DNA of 59,827 nt. It comes from a virus. The number at the start of each line of letters is the position of its first letter. Position 1 is the first letter of the stretch. The DNA is taken from positions 1-59,827 of the IMG/VR virus record IMGVR_UViG_3300027833_000054, one strand, 5' to 3'. Made by a program: the position numbers and the translations under genes. The notes under the pieces were generated by a model, which saw only the letters and a program-made list of their open reading frames with translations, was not told the DNA's origin and searched no databases. Below, one piece after another: positions 1-7,373 of the stretch.

Positions 1-47
1 TACAAGCATTGCGTACAGCCGTGAAAGCCGCTAACCCAAAGGGGTAA
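1..47 (+). CDS. 3' end of tail fibre gene (continues from right edge)
   Basis: An open frame from the left edge ends in TAA at 45-47 and encodes a tail ending QALRTAVKAANPKG. The frame left open at the right edge (one spare base, G, at 59827) joins exactly to this frame (G+TA = Val). This is therefore most simply the C-terminus of the fibre gene that starts at 58618, cut by the arbitrary start of the sequence. If so, the complete protein has about 418 residues. Joining is an inference from frame agreement and from the absence of any other start for this fragment. Confidence 0.6.
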   Translation, partial: QALRTAVKAANPKG

Positions 48-50
48 GTT

Positions 51-524
51 ATGACTACAACTATTACAGGGGCAACGGGCATTGATAACATCAAGGCAGC
101 TACGGGTGCGGTTATTCAGGTCGTTCAAAATGCGGTGAACTCTCCATCGTATACAAACGCAAGTGGCTCTTATGTAGCAATAGCAGATATGACAGTAACG
201 ATTACACCTCAATCTTCATCCAGTAAAGTATTAGTTACTTTTAATTGCGGTGGGGCTGTTGTTGGGCAATCAACTAACCACGAAAATATTCATGTAAGAA
301 TCAAAAGAGGTTCTACTGTAGTCAGGGAATTAGGCCGTTATGGTTTTAATCGTGTTGATGACTACACTTCATTGCCATTATTTATTACATACTTAGACAG
401 TCCAAACACTACGTCTGCAACTACTTACACAGTTGAAATGAAAATTGATAATGGGACTGTTCAAATGAATAGAGATAATGTCTTGAATGGCAGTGTCACT
501 ATTGCACAGGAGATCGCAGGATGA
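51..524 (+). CDS. Fibre-tip / tail beta-sandwich protein
   Basis: 157 residues. A short N-terminus (TTTITGATGIDNIKAATGAV) leads into a beta-rich domain with the pattern VQNAV…SYVAIADMTVTITPQSSSSKVLVTF, which is typical of receptor-facing beta-sandwich domains in phage tail fibres. No catalytic motif is visible. The gene starts four bases after the stop of the main fibre gene and overlaps the next gene by four bases, so it is translated as part of a fibre operon. It resembles the protein at 1990-2427 in fold pattern. It probably sits at the fibre tip or is an exchangeable tip module. Confidence 0.6.
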   Translation: MTTTITGATGIDNIKAATGAVIQVVQNAVNSPSYTNASGSYVAIADMTVTITPQSSSSKVLVTFNCGGAVVGQSTNHENIHVRIKRGSTVVRELGRYGFNRVDDYTSLPLFITYLDSPNTTSATTYTVEMKIDNGTVQMNRDNVLNGSVTIAQEIAG

Positions 525-1030
525 GCTACTTAGGCAGAAGCGCAAAGCTAAGTTTAAAAGCGCAGGAAAAGGTTTCCTTCTTAGCAACAGCAGGACAGAC
601 AGAGAAGACAGGTCTTAGCTACACAGTGGGATTCATTGAAGTCTACGTCAATGGCGTATTACTAACTGACACTACAGACTTCACAGCCACCAACGGCAAC
701 AGTGTCACGTTCACAGTAGCACTGCTATTGAATGATGAAGTGACTGTGATCTCACTCAAGACGTTTACTGTGGCAGATCATTACACTAAGTCTGAGGTTG
801 ATACACTCAACTACACAAAGACAGCCTCCGATGCACGATTCAAAGCGATTGGAGCAGCAGAGGGTGGGCCTAGCTTGGGTACTAGTAGCGTGATACGCAC
901 TAACGCCAAAGTCATTGATGAAAACATAACCTTTACTGGCAACGAGAACGGATCGTCCGTGGGGCCAATTACTGTGGCAGCAGGTAGGGTAATTACAGTA
1001 GCCTCTGGAAGTACGTGGGTGGTCTTATGA
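521..1030 (+). CDS. Fibre module with phage-T7-fibre-like linker
   Basis: 169 residues. Residues about 20-95 (FLATAGQTEKTGLSYTVGF … FTVADHYTKSEVDTLNYTKT) repeat the organisation of the C-terminal part of the main fibre (ATAGQTTFAATYDITYLQVY … FLLADHYSKVASDARY), so the two are paralogous modules. The C-terminus (about 120-169) is beta-rich with a short repeat of V and T residues and ends GSTWVVL, a common end for phage fibre proteins. It overlaps the gene before by ATGA and the gene after by four bases. Probably a structural fibre protein; exact position in the virion is unknown. Confidence 0.6.
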   Translation: MSYLGRSAKLSLKAQEKVSFLATAGQTEKTGLSYTVGFIEVYVNGVLLTDTTDFTATNGNSVTFTVALLLNDEVTVISLKTFTVADHYTKSEVDTLNYTKTASDARFKAIGAAEGGPSLGTSSVIRTNAKVIDENITFTGNENGSSVGPITVAAGRVITVASGSTWVVL

Positions 1031-1380
1031 GTACAGTTAAGTGCAACGATCTAACAAACGTCACGGGTGGCATTCCTACTGTTAAAAGCCAGCAGCTAAT
1101 ACCTACGGCTTGGGTTAACTTTAATGGCACAGGTACAGTGGCTATTAGGGACAGTGAGAATGTGAGTAGTATTACTGATAATAGTACTGGTAATTATACA
1201 ATGAACTTTACAGTAACAATGGCTAATAGTAATTATGTGGCAGCAGGTTCAACAGATACTAACTCAGCTAAATTGACTGCTAGGGCTACAGGGTCTTGTA
1301 CAGTAGTGCTAGTTGACCAGAATAACACTGCCGAAGATCGTAGTTATGCTGGTGTAATAATCATGGGAGGGCAATCATAA
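1027..1380 (+). CDS. Fibre-tip domain protein, AWVxF type (copy 1)
   Basis: 117 residues from ATG 1027, which overlaps the previous stop as ATGA; a GTG at 1015 is possible but less likely. The core reads AWVNFNGTGTVAIRDSENV SSITD, then YTMNF and MANSNY. This AWV-F-G-AI-DS-NVSSITD pattern is a recurrent tip domain in tail fibres of marine phages. The next gene is a clear paralog, so this is a tandem duplication of one tip domain as separate genes. Role in host recognition is inferred. Confidence 0.6.
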   Translation: MSTVKCNDLTNVTGGIPTVKSQQLIPTAWVNFNGTGTVAIRDSENVSSITDNSTGNYTMNFTVTMANSNYVAAGSTDTNSAKLTARATGSCTVVLVDQNNTAEDRSYAGVIIMGGQS

Positions 1381-1754
1381 TGAGTACAATCAAAGCAAAC
1401 ACCCTCCTGCACTCAGACGGAACCACAACGACTCAGCCCTCAATACCAGCGTTAGACCAGCGTATGGCAAAGGCTTGGGTTAAATTCAGAGGGCTAGATA
1501 CATTAGCTATTAATGATTCTTACAATGTCAGTTCAATTACAGATAATGGAGTTGGGCAGTATACTGTGAACTTTACCACAGCTATGGCTAATTCTACTTA
1601 TAGTCCTTTATCAAGTGGTTCTTATTATAATTGGGATTCACATTACCAAACATCACATCATACTACTTCTTATTTTAGAATCAATGCTATTCGTGCTCAC
1701 ACTCATGCGTTCAACGATACAGACATTATAACGGGCGTAGTGTTCGGAAACTAA
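1380..1754 (+). CDS. Fibre-tip domain protein, AWVxF type (copy 2)
   Basis: 124 residues. Core AWVKFRGLDTLAINDSYNV followed by SSITDNGVGQYTVNF and MANSTY aligns along its length with the preceding protein but diverges after MANS(T/N)Y, the part expected to be exposed. The C-terminal third is rich in His, Tyr and Ser (YQTSHHTTSYF), a composition common in receptor-contact loops. Starts one base before the end of the previous gene (TAATG). Confidence 0.6.
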   Translation: MSTIKANTLLHSDGTTTTQPSIPALDQRMAKAWVKFRGLDTLAINDSYNVSSITDNGVGQYTVNFTTAMANSTYSPLSSGSYYNWDSHYQTSHHTTSYFRINAIRAHTHAFNDTDIITGVVFGN

Positions 1755-1777
1755 GGAACAAACAAAGGAACAAACAA

Positions 1778-1990
1778 ATGAAAATCATATACCAAGAAGC
1801 AGACGGAAATGTTTGCGTAATAACCCCCGCAGCTAACTGTTCCTTAACTGACGCACAGACTGCTTTAAAAGACGTACCAACGGGATTGAAGTTTAAGATT
1901 GTCGCTGACGATGTAGTACCCTCAGACCGCACATTCAGAAACGCTTGGGCAGTGGACGAGGCTACGTTGACGGATGGAGTGGGTGACTAA
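1778..1990 (+). CDS. Small fibre-associated protein (KIIYQ…PSDRTFRNAW type)
   Basis: 70 residues, MKIIYQEADGNVCVITPA … VPSDRTFRNAWAVDEATLTDG. Short proteins with an N-terminal KIIYQ strand and a C-terminal PSDRTFRNAW motif recur beside tail-fibre genes of unrelated phages, commonly with a partner of the type found at 2750-2980. This supports a role in fibre assembly or fibre structure, though no function is established. It ends one base before the next gene starts. Confidence 0.55.
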   Translation: MKIIYQEADGNVCVITPAANCSLTDAQTALKDVPTGLKFKIVADDVVPSDRTFRNAWAVDEATLTDGVGD

Positions 1991-2427
1991 TGGCTACAGT
2001 AATACGAGGTGATGACGACTTTGATACTACACCCCCATCAGTTGGCAAGGTAGTTTTAAGTAGTGGAAATATTTCAAACACAAGCACTTCATTCGTTGAT
2101 GTGACAGGTGCTTCTATTACGATTACCACAGGTGCTAATCCAATTTATATTGGTGCTTGCTTTTCAATGAGAAACAACAATGTTAATTATGATACTTCTT
2201 TTAACTTCACTATTGATGGCGCACTTCAAATGGGGAATCTTGGAGTAATACAAGATCAAGGTTCTTCTACCTCTGCATGGAGTCTTTGTTCACCTCATGT
2301 GCAGAGCGTAGCATTATCAGCAGGGTCACACACTATAAAACTACAATGGAAAGTGGCTGGTGGTACATCACTAATGCTTGCTAATGGTAATGAAAACGTA
2401 CAATTCTTTGTAAATGAGATTAAATAA
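1990..2427 (+). CDS. Fibre-tip beta-sandwich protein
   Basis: 145 residues. The pattern VGKVVLSSGNISNTSTSFVDV, then TGASITITTGANPIYIGACF and VQSVALSAGSHTIKLQWKV is a beta-sandwich of the kind seen in C-terminal tip domains of phage fibres. No enzymatic residues stand out. Overlaps both neighbours by one base, consistent with coupled translation in the fibre cassette. Confidence 0.55.
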   Translation: MATVIRGDDDFDTTPPSVGKVVLSSGNISNTSTSFVDVTGASITITTGANPIYIGACFSMRNNNVNYDTSFNFTIDGALQMGNLGVIQDQGSSTSAWSLCSPHVQSVALSAGSHTIKLQWKVAGGTSLMLANGNENVQFFVNEIK

Positions 2428-2753
2428 TGATAGTTACACATGAAGTAATGATTAATTGCACTGGCATAACGGGAGAAGAATGCAACGACAACTGCATTAC
2501 ATCGTTAGGGCATGGCACAGACTTTAAACTTAAAGCCCTGTCACCAACGGACACTCTTCATGGGTCAGTTAGCATAATTCATAATGACTCGCCTTTGCCT
2601 CACATCTTCTCTATTGAAGTCTATGAAACAGATGAAGCACCTACGGCTGTAACAAGTCACGGTATCACAACGGGCAGACAAAGCACATTAGCACGACCAG
2701 CAGTCATGCCTACTGAGCAAGACTTAATTAATAAATTGGAGACACTAGCATGA
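2427..2753 (+). CDS. Unknown small fibre-cassette protein
   Basis: 108 residues, starting MIVTHEVMINCTGITGEECND. Four Cys lie in the first 30 residues or so (C-x8-C-x3-C), followed by a beta-rich middle and a helical C-terminus (PTEQDLINKLETLA). I do not recognise the family. Its position, overlapping the neighbours on both sides inside the fibre cassette, suggests a fibre accessory role. Confidence 0.5.
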   Translation: MIVTHEVMINCTGITGEECNDNCITSLGHGTDFKLKALSPTDTLHGSVSIIHNDSPLPHIFSIEVYETDEAPTAVTSHGITTGRQSTLARPAVMPTEQDLINKLETLA

Positions 2754-2980
2754 TTACAGTAGACATGACAAAAGCCAAAGTCATTGCACATGATGCAAGA
2801 CGAGCAGCACGAAACGCAGCCTTTGCACCACTAGACATTAAAGCAACCATTCCTGCGGAGAGTGAATCAGCAGAAGCAGCCCGTGCAACCATCCGTACTA
2901 ACGATGCAGCATTGCAAGTGTCTATGGATGCAGCTAGTGATGCAGATGCACTAAAGGCACTGATGCCAGTAGGAGAATAG
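2750..2980 (+). CDS. Fibre accessory protein (IAHDxRRAAR type)
   Basis: 76 residues, MITVDMTKAKVIAHDARRAAR then AAFAPLDIKATIP. The all-helical N-terminal motif MTKAKxIAHDxRRxxR followed by an acidic helical tail with an ALKALMP end is shared by many short proteins placed next to fibre genes, sometimes as the C-terminal part of tail-fibre assembly proteins. Overlaps the previous gene as ATGA. Likely helps folding or attachment of the fibre; inference only. Confidence 0.55.
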   Translation: MITVDMTKAKVIAHDARRAARNAAFAPLDIKATIPAESESAEAARATIRTNDAALQVSMDAASDADALKALMPVGE

Positions 2981-2983
2981 CCC

Positions 2984-3766
2984 ATGACCAAGGCAAGAGA
3001 AAACTCGGACTACACAGGGCTGCAAGGTGATCTGGCTTTAAAGTCTCCAGTAGCTAGCCCTGTGTTTACAGGCAACGTGGGCATTAACAATAGTTCGCCC
3101 ACACAGCGTCTCGAAACAAACGGCAATGCTCAGTTTAATATGTATGATGACCCAAGTGGTGCTGGTGGTTACTACACCACTAAAGGTTTACAAATTGGTA
3201 ACGCATTTGACGCAGGGTTATCTGGAGGTGACGATGACCGAAATGCAATTGTGTGGAATGAACGAGGCACAAGTCTTTTATTTGGCACTACTAATCTTGA
3301 GCGTATGCGCATAGACAGTGCTGGTCATGCAATCATTGGTGGCGGTGTAACACTTGGCAATGGTCAGACCTACGCAGCAGCCAATACGCTTGACGATTAT
3401 GAAGAGGGTACTTGGACAGCCACAGCAACTAATGTAGCCGCTACTATTTCAAATACGACTTATACAAAAATAGGCCGCGTAGTTTATGTGACGGGACACC
3501 TTGTTTGTACAGCAACTGCTACAGGGGATGTAACTATAAATGGATTACCCTACGTCCAAAAGCCTTCGTCAAATGGTATTGGTACATGTATGAACTACCT
3601 TGTGAACGTAGCTGGGGGTAGTACATACAATTTTTCTACTTATCTTAGTGGCAGTGGTTTAAGATTTTATAGGTCTGAGGATAATTCTGCGTGGTTGTGG
3701 GCAGGTGCAAGTAGCTTATATAACGGTGCTCAAATTCTTTTTAACTTGACTTACCAAACAACATAG
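2984..3766 (+). CDS. Tail fibre protein with GTWT tip domain
   Basis: 260 residues. It begins with a LALKSPVASPVFTGNVGI element, a motif found at the junction of shaft and knob in many fibres. This is followed by a segment ending GTTNLERMRIDSAGHAIIG, and then DDYEEGTWTATATN with a beta-rich tip. The same ASP(V/T)FTG element occurs at about residue 190 of the protein at 4092. No chaperone domain is present here. The start follows TAG by three bases. Confidence 0.65.
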   Translation: MTKARENSDYTGLQGDLALKSPVASPVFTGNVGINNSSPTQRLETNGNAQFNMYDDPSGAGGYYTTKGLQIGNAFDAGLSGGDDDRNAIVWNERGTSLLFGTTNLERMRIDSAGHAIIGGGVTLGNGQTYAAANTLDDYEEGTWTATATNVAATISNTTYTKIGRVVYVTGHLVCTATATGDVTINGLPYVQKPSSNGIGTCMNYLVNVAGGSTYNFSTYLSGSGLRFYRSEDNSAWLWAGASSLYNGAQILFNLTYQTT

Positions 3767-3777
3767 GAGAATAACGA

Positions 3778-4041
3778 ATGGCATTAACTAAAGTAATTAC
3801 ACAAGACAAGATTGAAGTGGTAGGCGAGTATCGTGCAGTACAGGTGCGCACTTGCACTAAGGTACTAGAAGATGGTGTGGAGCTATCTAGTGGATTCCAC
3901 AGACATCTTGTAAACGCAGGAGATGACTACTCAGCAGAGTCTACAGAAGTCCAAGCAATCTGTGCAGCAGTGCATACCGATGCTGTGGTGGCTGCTTATG
4001 CTGCTCATGTAGCTGCCTCAGCACTAGAGAATAACCCATGA
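3778..4041 (+). CDS. Small fibre-cassette protein
   Basis: 87 residues, MALTKVITQDKIEVVGEYRAVQV and an alanine-rich helical C-terminus (AAYAAHVAASALENNP). Short proteins beginning MALTKVxxxDKIEVVG are common next to phage fibres. A well-placed AGGAG precedes the start. Function unknown; probably structural or assembly-related. Confidence 0.55.
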   Translation: MALTKVITQDKIEVVGEYRAVQVRTCTKVLEDGVELSSGFHRHLVNAGDDYSAESTEVQAICAAVHTDAVVAAYAAHVAASALENNP

Positions 4042-4079
4042 CCACAGCCAGAGCATCCGCTAGGGCAGCTATAGTTTAA
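4038..4079 (+). pseudogene. 13-codon reading frame, likely remnant of a fibre gene
   Basis: ATG at 4038 overlaps the previous stop (ATGA) and encodes MTTARASARAAIV. The flanking DNA (gagaataacccatgacca) matches the start of the fibre gene at 2984 (gagaatagcccatgacca), and the peptide end matches the end of the protein at 6048 (SRAAARAAIV). I read it as a recombination scar in which a start and an end of two cassette genes were brought together, not as a functional gene. Confidence 0.35.
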
Positions 4080-4091
4080 CAGGAGAAGTAT

Positions 4092-5531
4092 ATGAGTAAG
4101 TCGAGGGACGCAATAGAAGCCCGACGCACGGCACTGTCAGCAGTCAGCATTGGGACATCAGTACAGGCTTATGATGCTGAAACAGCTAAGCTAGATGTAG
4201 AACAAACATACACAGCCACACAGACCTTTAGGACAGTGGCGGTAACTGGTAATGTAGATGGACGAGATGTATCAGTAGATGGTGCTAAGTTAGACACTAT
4301 CGAAACTAACGCTACTAACTACACACACCCAGCCAACCACGCTATATCGGTGGTCACTGGTTTACAGGCAGCACTAGATGCTAAGGTGGATGACAGTCAG
4401 GTGTTAACCAATGTACCCTCGGGTGCTTTGTTTACTGATACTGCTTATACTCACCCTGCCAATCATGCTATCTCAGTGGTCACTGGATTACAATCAGCAC
4501 TAGATGGTAAGACTACAGAGTCTTATGTAAACACCGCAGTATCTAACCTTGTTGATTCTTCTCCAGCAGCACTAAACACATTAAATGAACTAGCAGCTGC
4601 ACTTGGTGACGATGCTAACTATGCGGCTACCACTACTGCTGCCATTGGCTTAAAAGCACCCATTGCTTCCCCTACATTTACGGGCGACATTGGTATGCCT
4701 AACGGCTCCATTGACAGGGCTATGATTGGTGCAGACCAAGTAGACGGAAGTAAGATTGAAGATGATTCAATTAACTCTGAACACATTGCAGATGGAGCCA
4801 TTGACCTTGCTCACATGAGTTCACAGTCAGTTGATGAAGACAACTTGTATATCTCAAATGCTGGCACTAATGGTCAGTACCTACAGAAACAGTCTGGCAA
4901 CGATGGTGGTTTGACTTGGGCAACTGTGGACACATCATTACTTCTACCCAAAGCTGGCGGTACTATGACGGGCATCACCCATCATGGGGATAGTGTAGAA
5001 AGTAGGTGGGGTGCTAGTGACGATTTAACAATTTACCACGATGGTAGTCATAGCCGTATCAAAGATAGTGGTACAGGGCATTTAGTGTTATCTGCCAGCA
5101 CAGTTCACATTAATAATGCTGCCAGCACTGAAAATATGTTGACGGCTGTACAAGATGGTGCAGTAAATCTATTTCATAACAACGCAGCCAAACTAGCCAC
5201 CACATCCGCAGGTGTATCTGTAACAGGTTCTATGACTGCCTCTGGTAACGTAACAGCTTACTCAGATGAACGCCTCAAGAGCAGAGTTGAAGCAATCCCT
5301 GATGCGCTAAGTAAAGTCCTTAATGTCCGTGGTGTCACCTTTGATATGAATGCAGAGCGTGGTACAGGTGTCATTGCACAGGAGTTAGAGAAAGTTTTAC
5401 CAGAAGCTGTGTTTGATAATGAAGATGGCATGAAGTCTGTAGCTTACGGCAACGTGGTTGGACTTCTCATTGAAGCAATCAAAGAGCAACAGACTCAGAT
5501 TGAAACTCTAATGGACATGGTAGGAGAGTAA
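4092..5531 (+). CDS. Tail fibre with C-terminal self-cleaving chaperone (peptidase S74)
   Basis: 479 residues. The N-terminal half has two near-identical repeats (YTHPANHAISVVTGLQAALD), forming a shaft. The middle has a KAPIASPTFTGDI junction and beta-helical repeats. The last 90 residues or so (YSDERLKSRVEAIPDAL … FDMNAERGTGVIAQELEKV) are an intramolecular chaperone of the S74/endosialidase type: SDERLK is the start of the domain, with the Ser of SDERL at the expected cleavage site, and GVIAQE is its second signature. This domain normally assists trimer folding and then cleaves itself off. Preceded by AGGAGAAGTAT. Confidence 0.85.
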   Translation: MSKSRDAIEARRTALSAVSIGTSVQAYDAETAKLDVEQTYTATQTFRTVAVTGNVDGRDVSVDGAKLDTIETNATNYTHPANHAISVVTGLQAALDAKVDDSQVLTNVPSGALFTDTAYTHPANHAISVVTGLQSALDGKTTESYVNTAVSNLVDSSPAALNTLNELAAALGDDANYAATTTAAIGLKAPIASPTFTGDIGMPNGSIDRAMIGADQVDGSKIEDDSINSEHIADGAIDLAHMSSQSVDEDNLYISNAGTNGQYLQKQSGNDGGLTWATVDTSLLLPKAGGTMTGITHHGDSVESRWGASDDLTIYHDGSHSRIKDSGTGHLVLSASTVHINNAASTENMLTAVQDGAVNLFHNNAAKLATTSAGVSVTGSMTASGNVTAYSDERLKSRVEAIPDALSKVLNVRGVTFDMNAERGTGVIAQELEKVLPEAVFDNEDGMKSVAYGNVVGLLIEAIKEQQTQIETLMDMVGE

Positions 5532-5532
5532 T

Positions 5533-6045
5533 ATGGCTTTACCTAGTTCAGGGGCTTTAAGCTTCTCTGCAATCGCCACTGAGTTTGGTGGCTCTGCTCC
5601 ACATTCAATGTCTGAGTATTACCCCTTGGTTGGTCTAGGGGTATCAGGACTTCCATCTAGTGGTACGTTTAACTTCTCGCACTTCCACGGAAAGAGTAAT
5701 CAGGTGACTGTTTCTGTTTGGGTAACTTCTGGTTACAACCAATCTAGTAGTTCATCTGCGTGGGTTTACCAATACCAATCTGCTCCATCTTGGGGGGGAA
5801 CATACTGGTCAACAGGCCGCAACCTTTCGGGGGGAACCATGAGAATTGGTGGTACAAGTTACGGAAGCGCAACGACTGTAACTCTTGGTAATACGCAGTA
5901 CAGAAGGGCGGGTGAACACTCTACAGACTATGATAGGTGGATTAGGTCTTATTATGTGGGGGTTTACAATTATGTCACCACAACCACTAATACTTGGATT
6001 GATACATCATCTTATCAAAACCAAACAACTACAGTAGGAATTTAA
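5533..6045 (+). CDS. Tail/fibre-associated protein (ALPSSGxLSFS … FHGKS type)
   Basis: 170 residues. The N-terminus (MALPSSGALSFSAIATEFG … LPSSGTFNFSHFHGKS) belongs to a widespread phage virion family recognised by the two PSSG motifs and the closing FHGKS. The following 110 residues are Ser/Thr/Tyr-rich beta structure (SGGTMRIGGTSYGSAT), likely the exposed part. Function is not established; location among fibre genes suggests a tail or fibre tip component. Confidence 0.65.
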   Translation: MALPSSGALSFSAIATEFGGSAPHSMSEYYPLVGLGVSGLPSSGTFNFSHFHGKSNQVTVSVWVTSGYNQSSSSSAWVYQYQSAPSWGGTYWSTGRNLSGGTMRIGGTSYGSATTVTLGNTQYRRAGEHSTDYDRWIRSYYVGVYNYVTTTTNTWIDTSSYQNQTTTVGI

Positions 6046-6047
6046 AT

Positions 6048-6407
6048 ATGAAAGGTCTAGTTTATGACTTTAATCTGTCCCACCTTCGCAGGGGTTCAGA
6101 GGAATTAACTTCAAGCGTTAAGCCTGAGTTTAGCTTTGCTTATGACGCACTGAGCTATAGCAGCAATGATGGACTTAATAAGTACCAGTACAATAATGTG
6201 GACACAGATTTAACTGATGCTCAAATAGCAGAGATTGAAACATTTATTGATGGTGTAGAAGTCGATACAGTAGCCCAAGCTAGTGTAGATGCAAAGCAAC
6301 ATCTAGTAGAAACAGATTGGTATATCGTCAGGTTTCAAGAAACAGGCGTGGCTGTACCAGACTCTGTAACTGCATCAAGGGCGGCAGCTAGGGCAGCAAT
6401 TGTATGA
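6048..6407 (+). CDS. Probable tail fibre assembly-type protein
   Basis: 119 residues. The middle and C-terminus (LTDAQIAEIETFIDG … VETDWYIVRFQETGVAVPDSV) have the layout of tail-fibre assembly proteins, in which a helical IDGVExD-like element is followed by a TDWYIVR segment and a helix rich in Ala and Arg. Follows the fibre-associated protein by two bases and overlaps the next short gene by ATGA. Assigned by pattern only. Confidence 0.5.
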   Translation: MKGLVYDFNLSHLRRGSEELTSSVKPEFSFAYDALSYSSNDGLNKYQYNNVDTDLTDAQIAEIETFIDGVEVDTVAQASVDAKQHLVETDWYIVRFQETGVAVPDSVTASRAAARAAIV

Positions 6408-6541
6408 GCATAGAGTACAGGGGTGAAACCTTCTCTGGCTACAACAAGCCTAAGCGTAAGTCCTTCAAGGCTAGGCATGGTAAGAACATTGCTAAGGGTA
6501 AATTGAGTGCAGCATACTGGGCTGATAAGGAGAAGTGTTAA
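6404..6541 (+). CDS. 45-residue basic protein with KARHxKNIAKGKxSAAYWADK motif
   Basis: 45 residues. ATG 6404 overlaps the preceding stop and TAA overlaps the next ATG. The C-terminal stretch SFKARHGKNIAKGKLSAAYW followed by ADKEKC matches the conserved end of a small phage family (DUF6321-like), whose members are usually longer and end in ADKxKW. Here the N-terminal half is reduced to about 15 residues and the final Trp is Cys. The protein is very basic, so nucleic-acid or virion association is possible. Function unknown. Confidence 0.6.
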   Translation: MSIEYRGETFSGYNKPKRKSFKARHGKNIAKGKLSAAYWADKEKC

Positions 6542-6768
6542 TGTACGCTATTATACTTGCAGTAATGTTAGCCAATGGTCAGCCTCAAGTACCTACGATA
6601 ATGTCTTCTTACAAAACACTTGATGATTGTAGGAAAGAATTAGTGCGTGTAGGTAAGATAGGAGGATACGAGCCTGTAGTAAGCCCTATGGTTGGGTATG
6701 CAGTGGTTAAGTTAGGGGCTGAAAAGACTATCACAGCCTTCTGTGTCAAGAGCATGGTGAGTATCTAA
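6541..6768 (+). CDS. Small secreted or membrane-anchored protein
   Basis: 75 residues from ATG 6541 (overlapping the previous stop); an in-frame GTG lies two codons upstream. The first 15 residues (MYAIILAVMLANGQP) are hydrophobic like a signal or anchor. Two Cys (about 31 and 69) could form a disulphide after export. The layout resembles short exported proteins of phage lysis regions, but I do not recognise it. Confidence 0.45.
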   Translation: MYAIILAVMLANGQPQVPTIMSSYKTLDDCRKELVRVGKIGGYEPVVSPMVGYAVVKLGAEKTITAFCVKSMVSI

Positions 6769-6950
6769 TGTGGTCTAGTCCGTTAGAACTCTATCCAATT
6801 CATGTGTCACCCGATGTATTCCCTGCAGGTCATAGACCTCTTATTGAACCCCAAACTCACACAGTAAACGCAGAGTACCTCGTAGTGCAACCTTCTCGGG
6901 AGCCATACGGGATTCCCGTAGAGTACACTAGGAGGTTATGGATATGTTAG
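6768..6950 (+). CDS. Unknown small protein
   Basis: 60 residues, proline- and valine-rich, overlapping the previous gene by one base and the next by 13 bases. No motif is recognised. It is kept because the coupling on both sides leaves no room for another gene and the frame is open from a TAATG start. Confidence 0.4.
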   Translation: MWSSPLELYPIHVSPDVFPAGHRPLIEPQTHTVNAEYLVVQPSREPYGIPVEYTRRLWIC

Positions 6951-7372
6951 CAGAACTAGCAATTGCCAATGCAGCTTTTCAAGTTATTAAACAAACTCTT
7001 GCCAATGGTAAAGAGATAGCAGATGCTGGGTCAGCACTTACAAAGTACTTCGGTGCAAGTCAATCTATACAGCAGAAAGCTGCTATTGGTACTGGTGATG
7101 TACTAGGTGCTTACCAAGCAAAGCAAGCAATAGAACGTCAGGAAAAAGAACTAGAGTGGATGCTAAACAAACAATCTATTCAAGGATACTATAAGTATTG
7201 CCAATTCAGAGATGAGTTTTTTAAGAAGCAGAAAGCAGAAGCGGCAAGACAAAGAGTAAGAGCCAAGAAGATAAAGAGTAATGTAGAGACAGGTTTTCTA
7301 GTAACACTATTAACTGTCCTTTTCTTAGGAGCATTTGTTGGCTTACTAATTTACATAAAAGGTAACTTATAA
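6938..7372 (+). CDS. Coiled-coil membrane protein
   Basis: 144 residues. Residues 1-45 or so are helical (ANAAFQVIKQTLANGKEIADA), followed by a charged coiled-coil segment (about 70-110, with QERQEKELEW-like and KKQKAEAARQR-like composition). A single strong transmembrane helix (FLVTLLTVLFLGAFVGLLIYI) lies close to the C-terminus. Proteins of this layout are common just before endolysin genes in marine phages. Could be a lysis accessory or virion-associated membrane protein. Start ATG 6938 has AGGAGG directly upstream. Confidence 0.5.
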   Translation: MDMLAELAIANAAFQVIKQTLANGKEIADAGSALTKYFGASQSIQQKAAIGTGDVLGAYQAKQAIERQEKELEWMLNKQSIQGYYKYCQFRDEFFKKQKAEAARQRVRAKKIKSNVETGFLVTLLTVLFLGAFVGLLIYIKGNL

Positions 7373-7373
7373 C

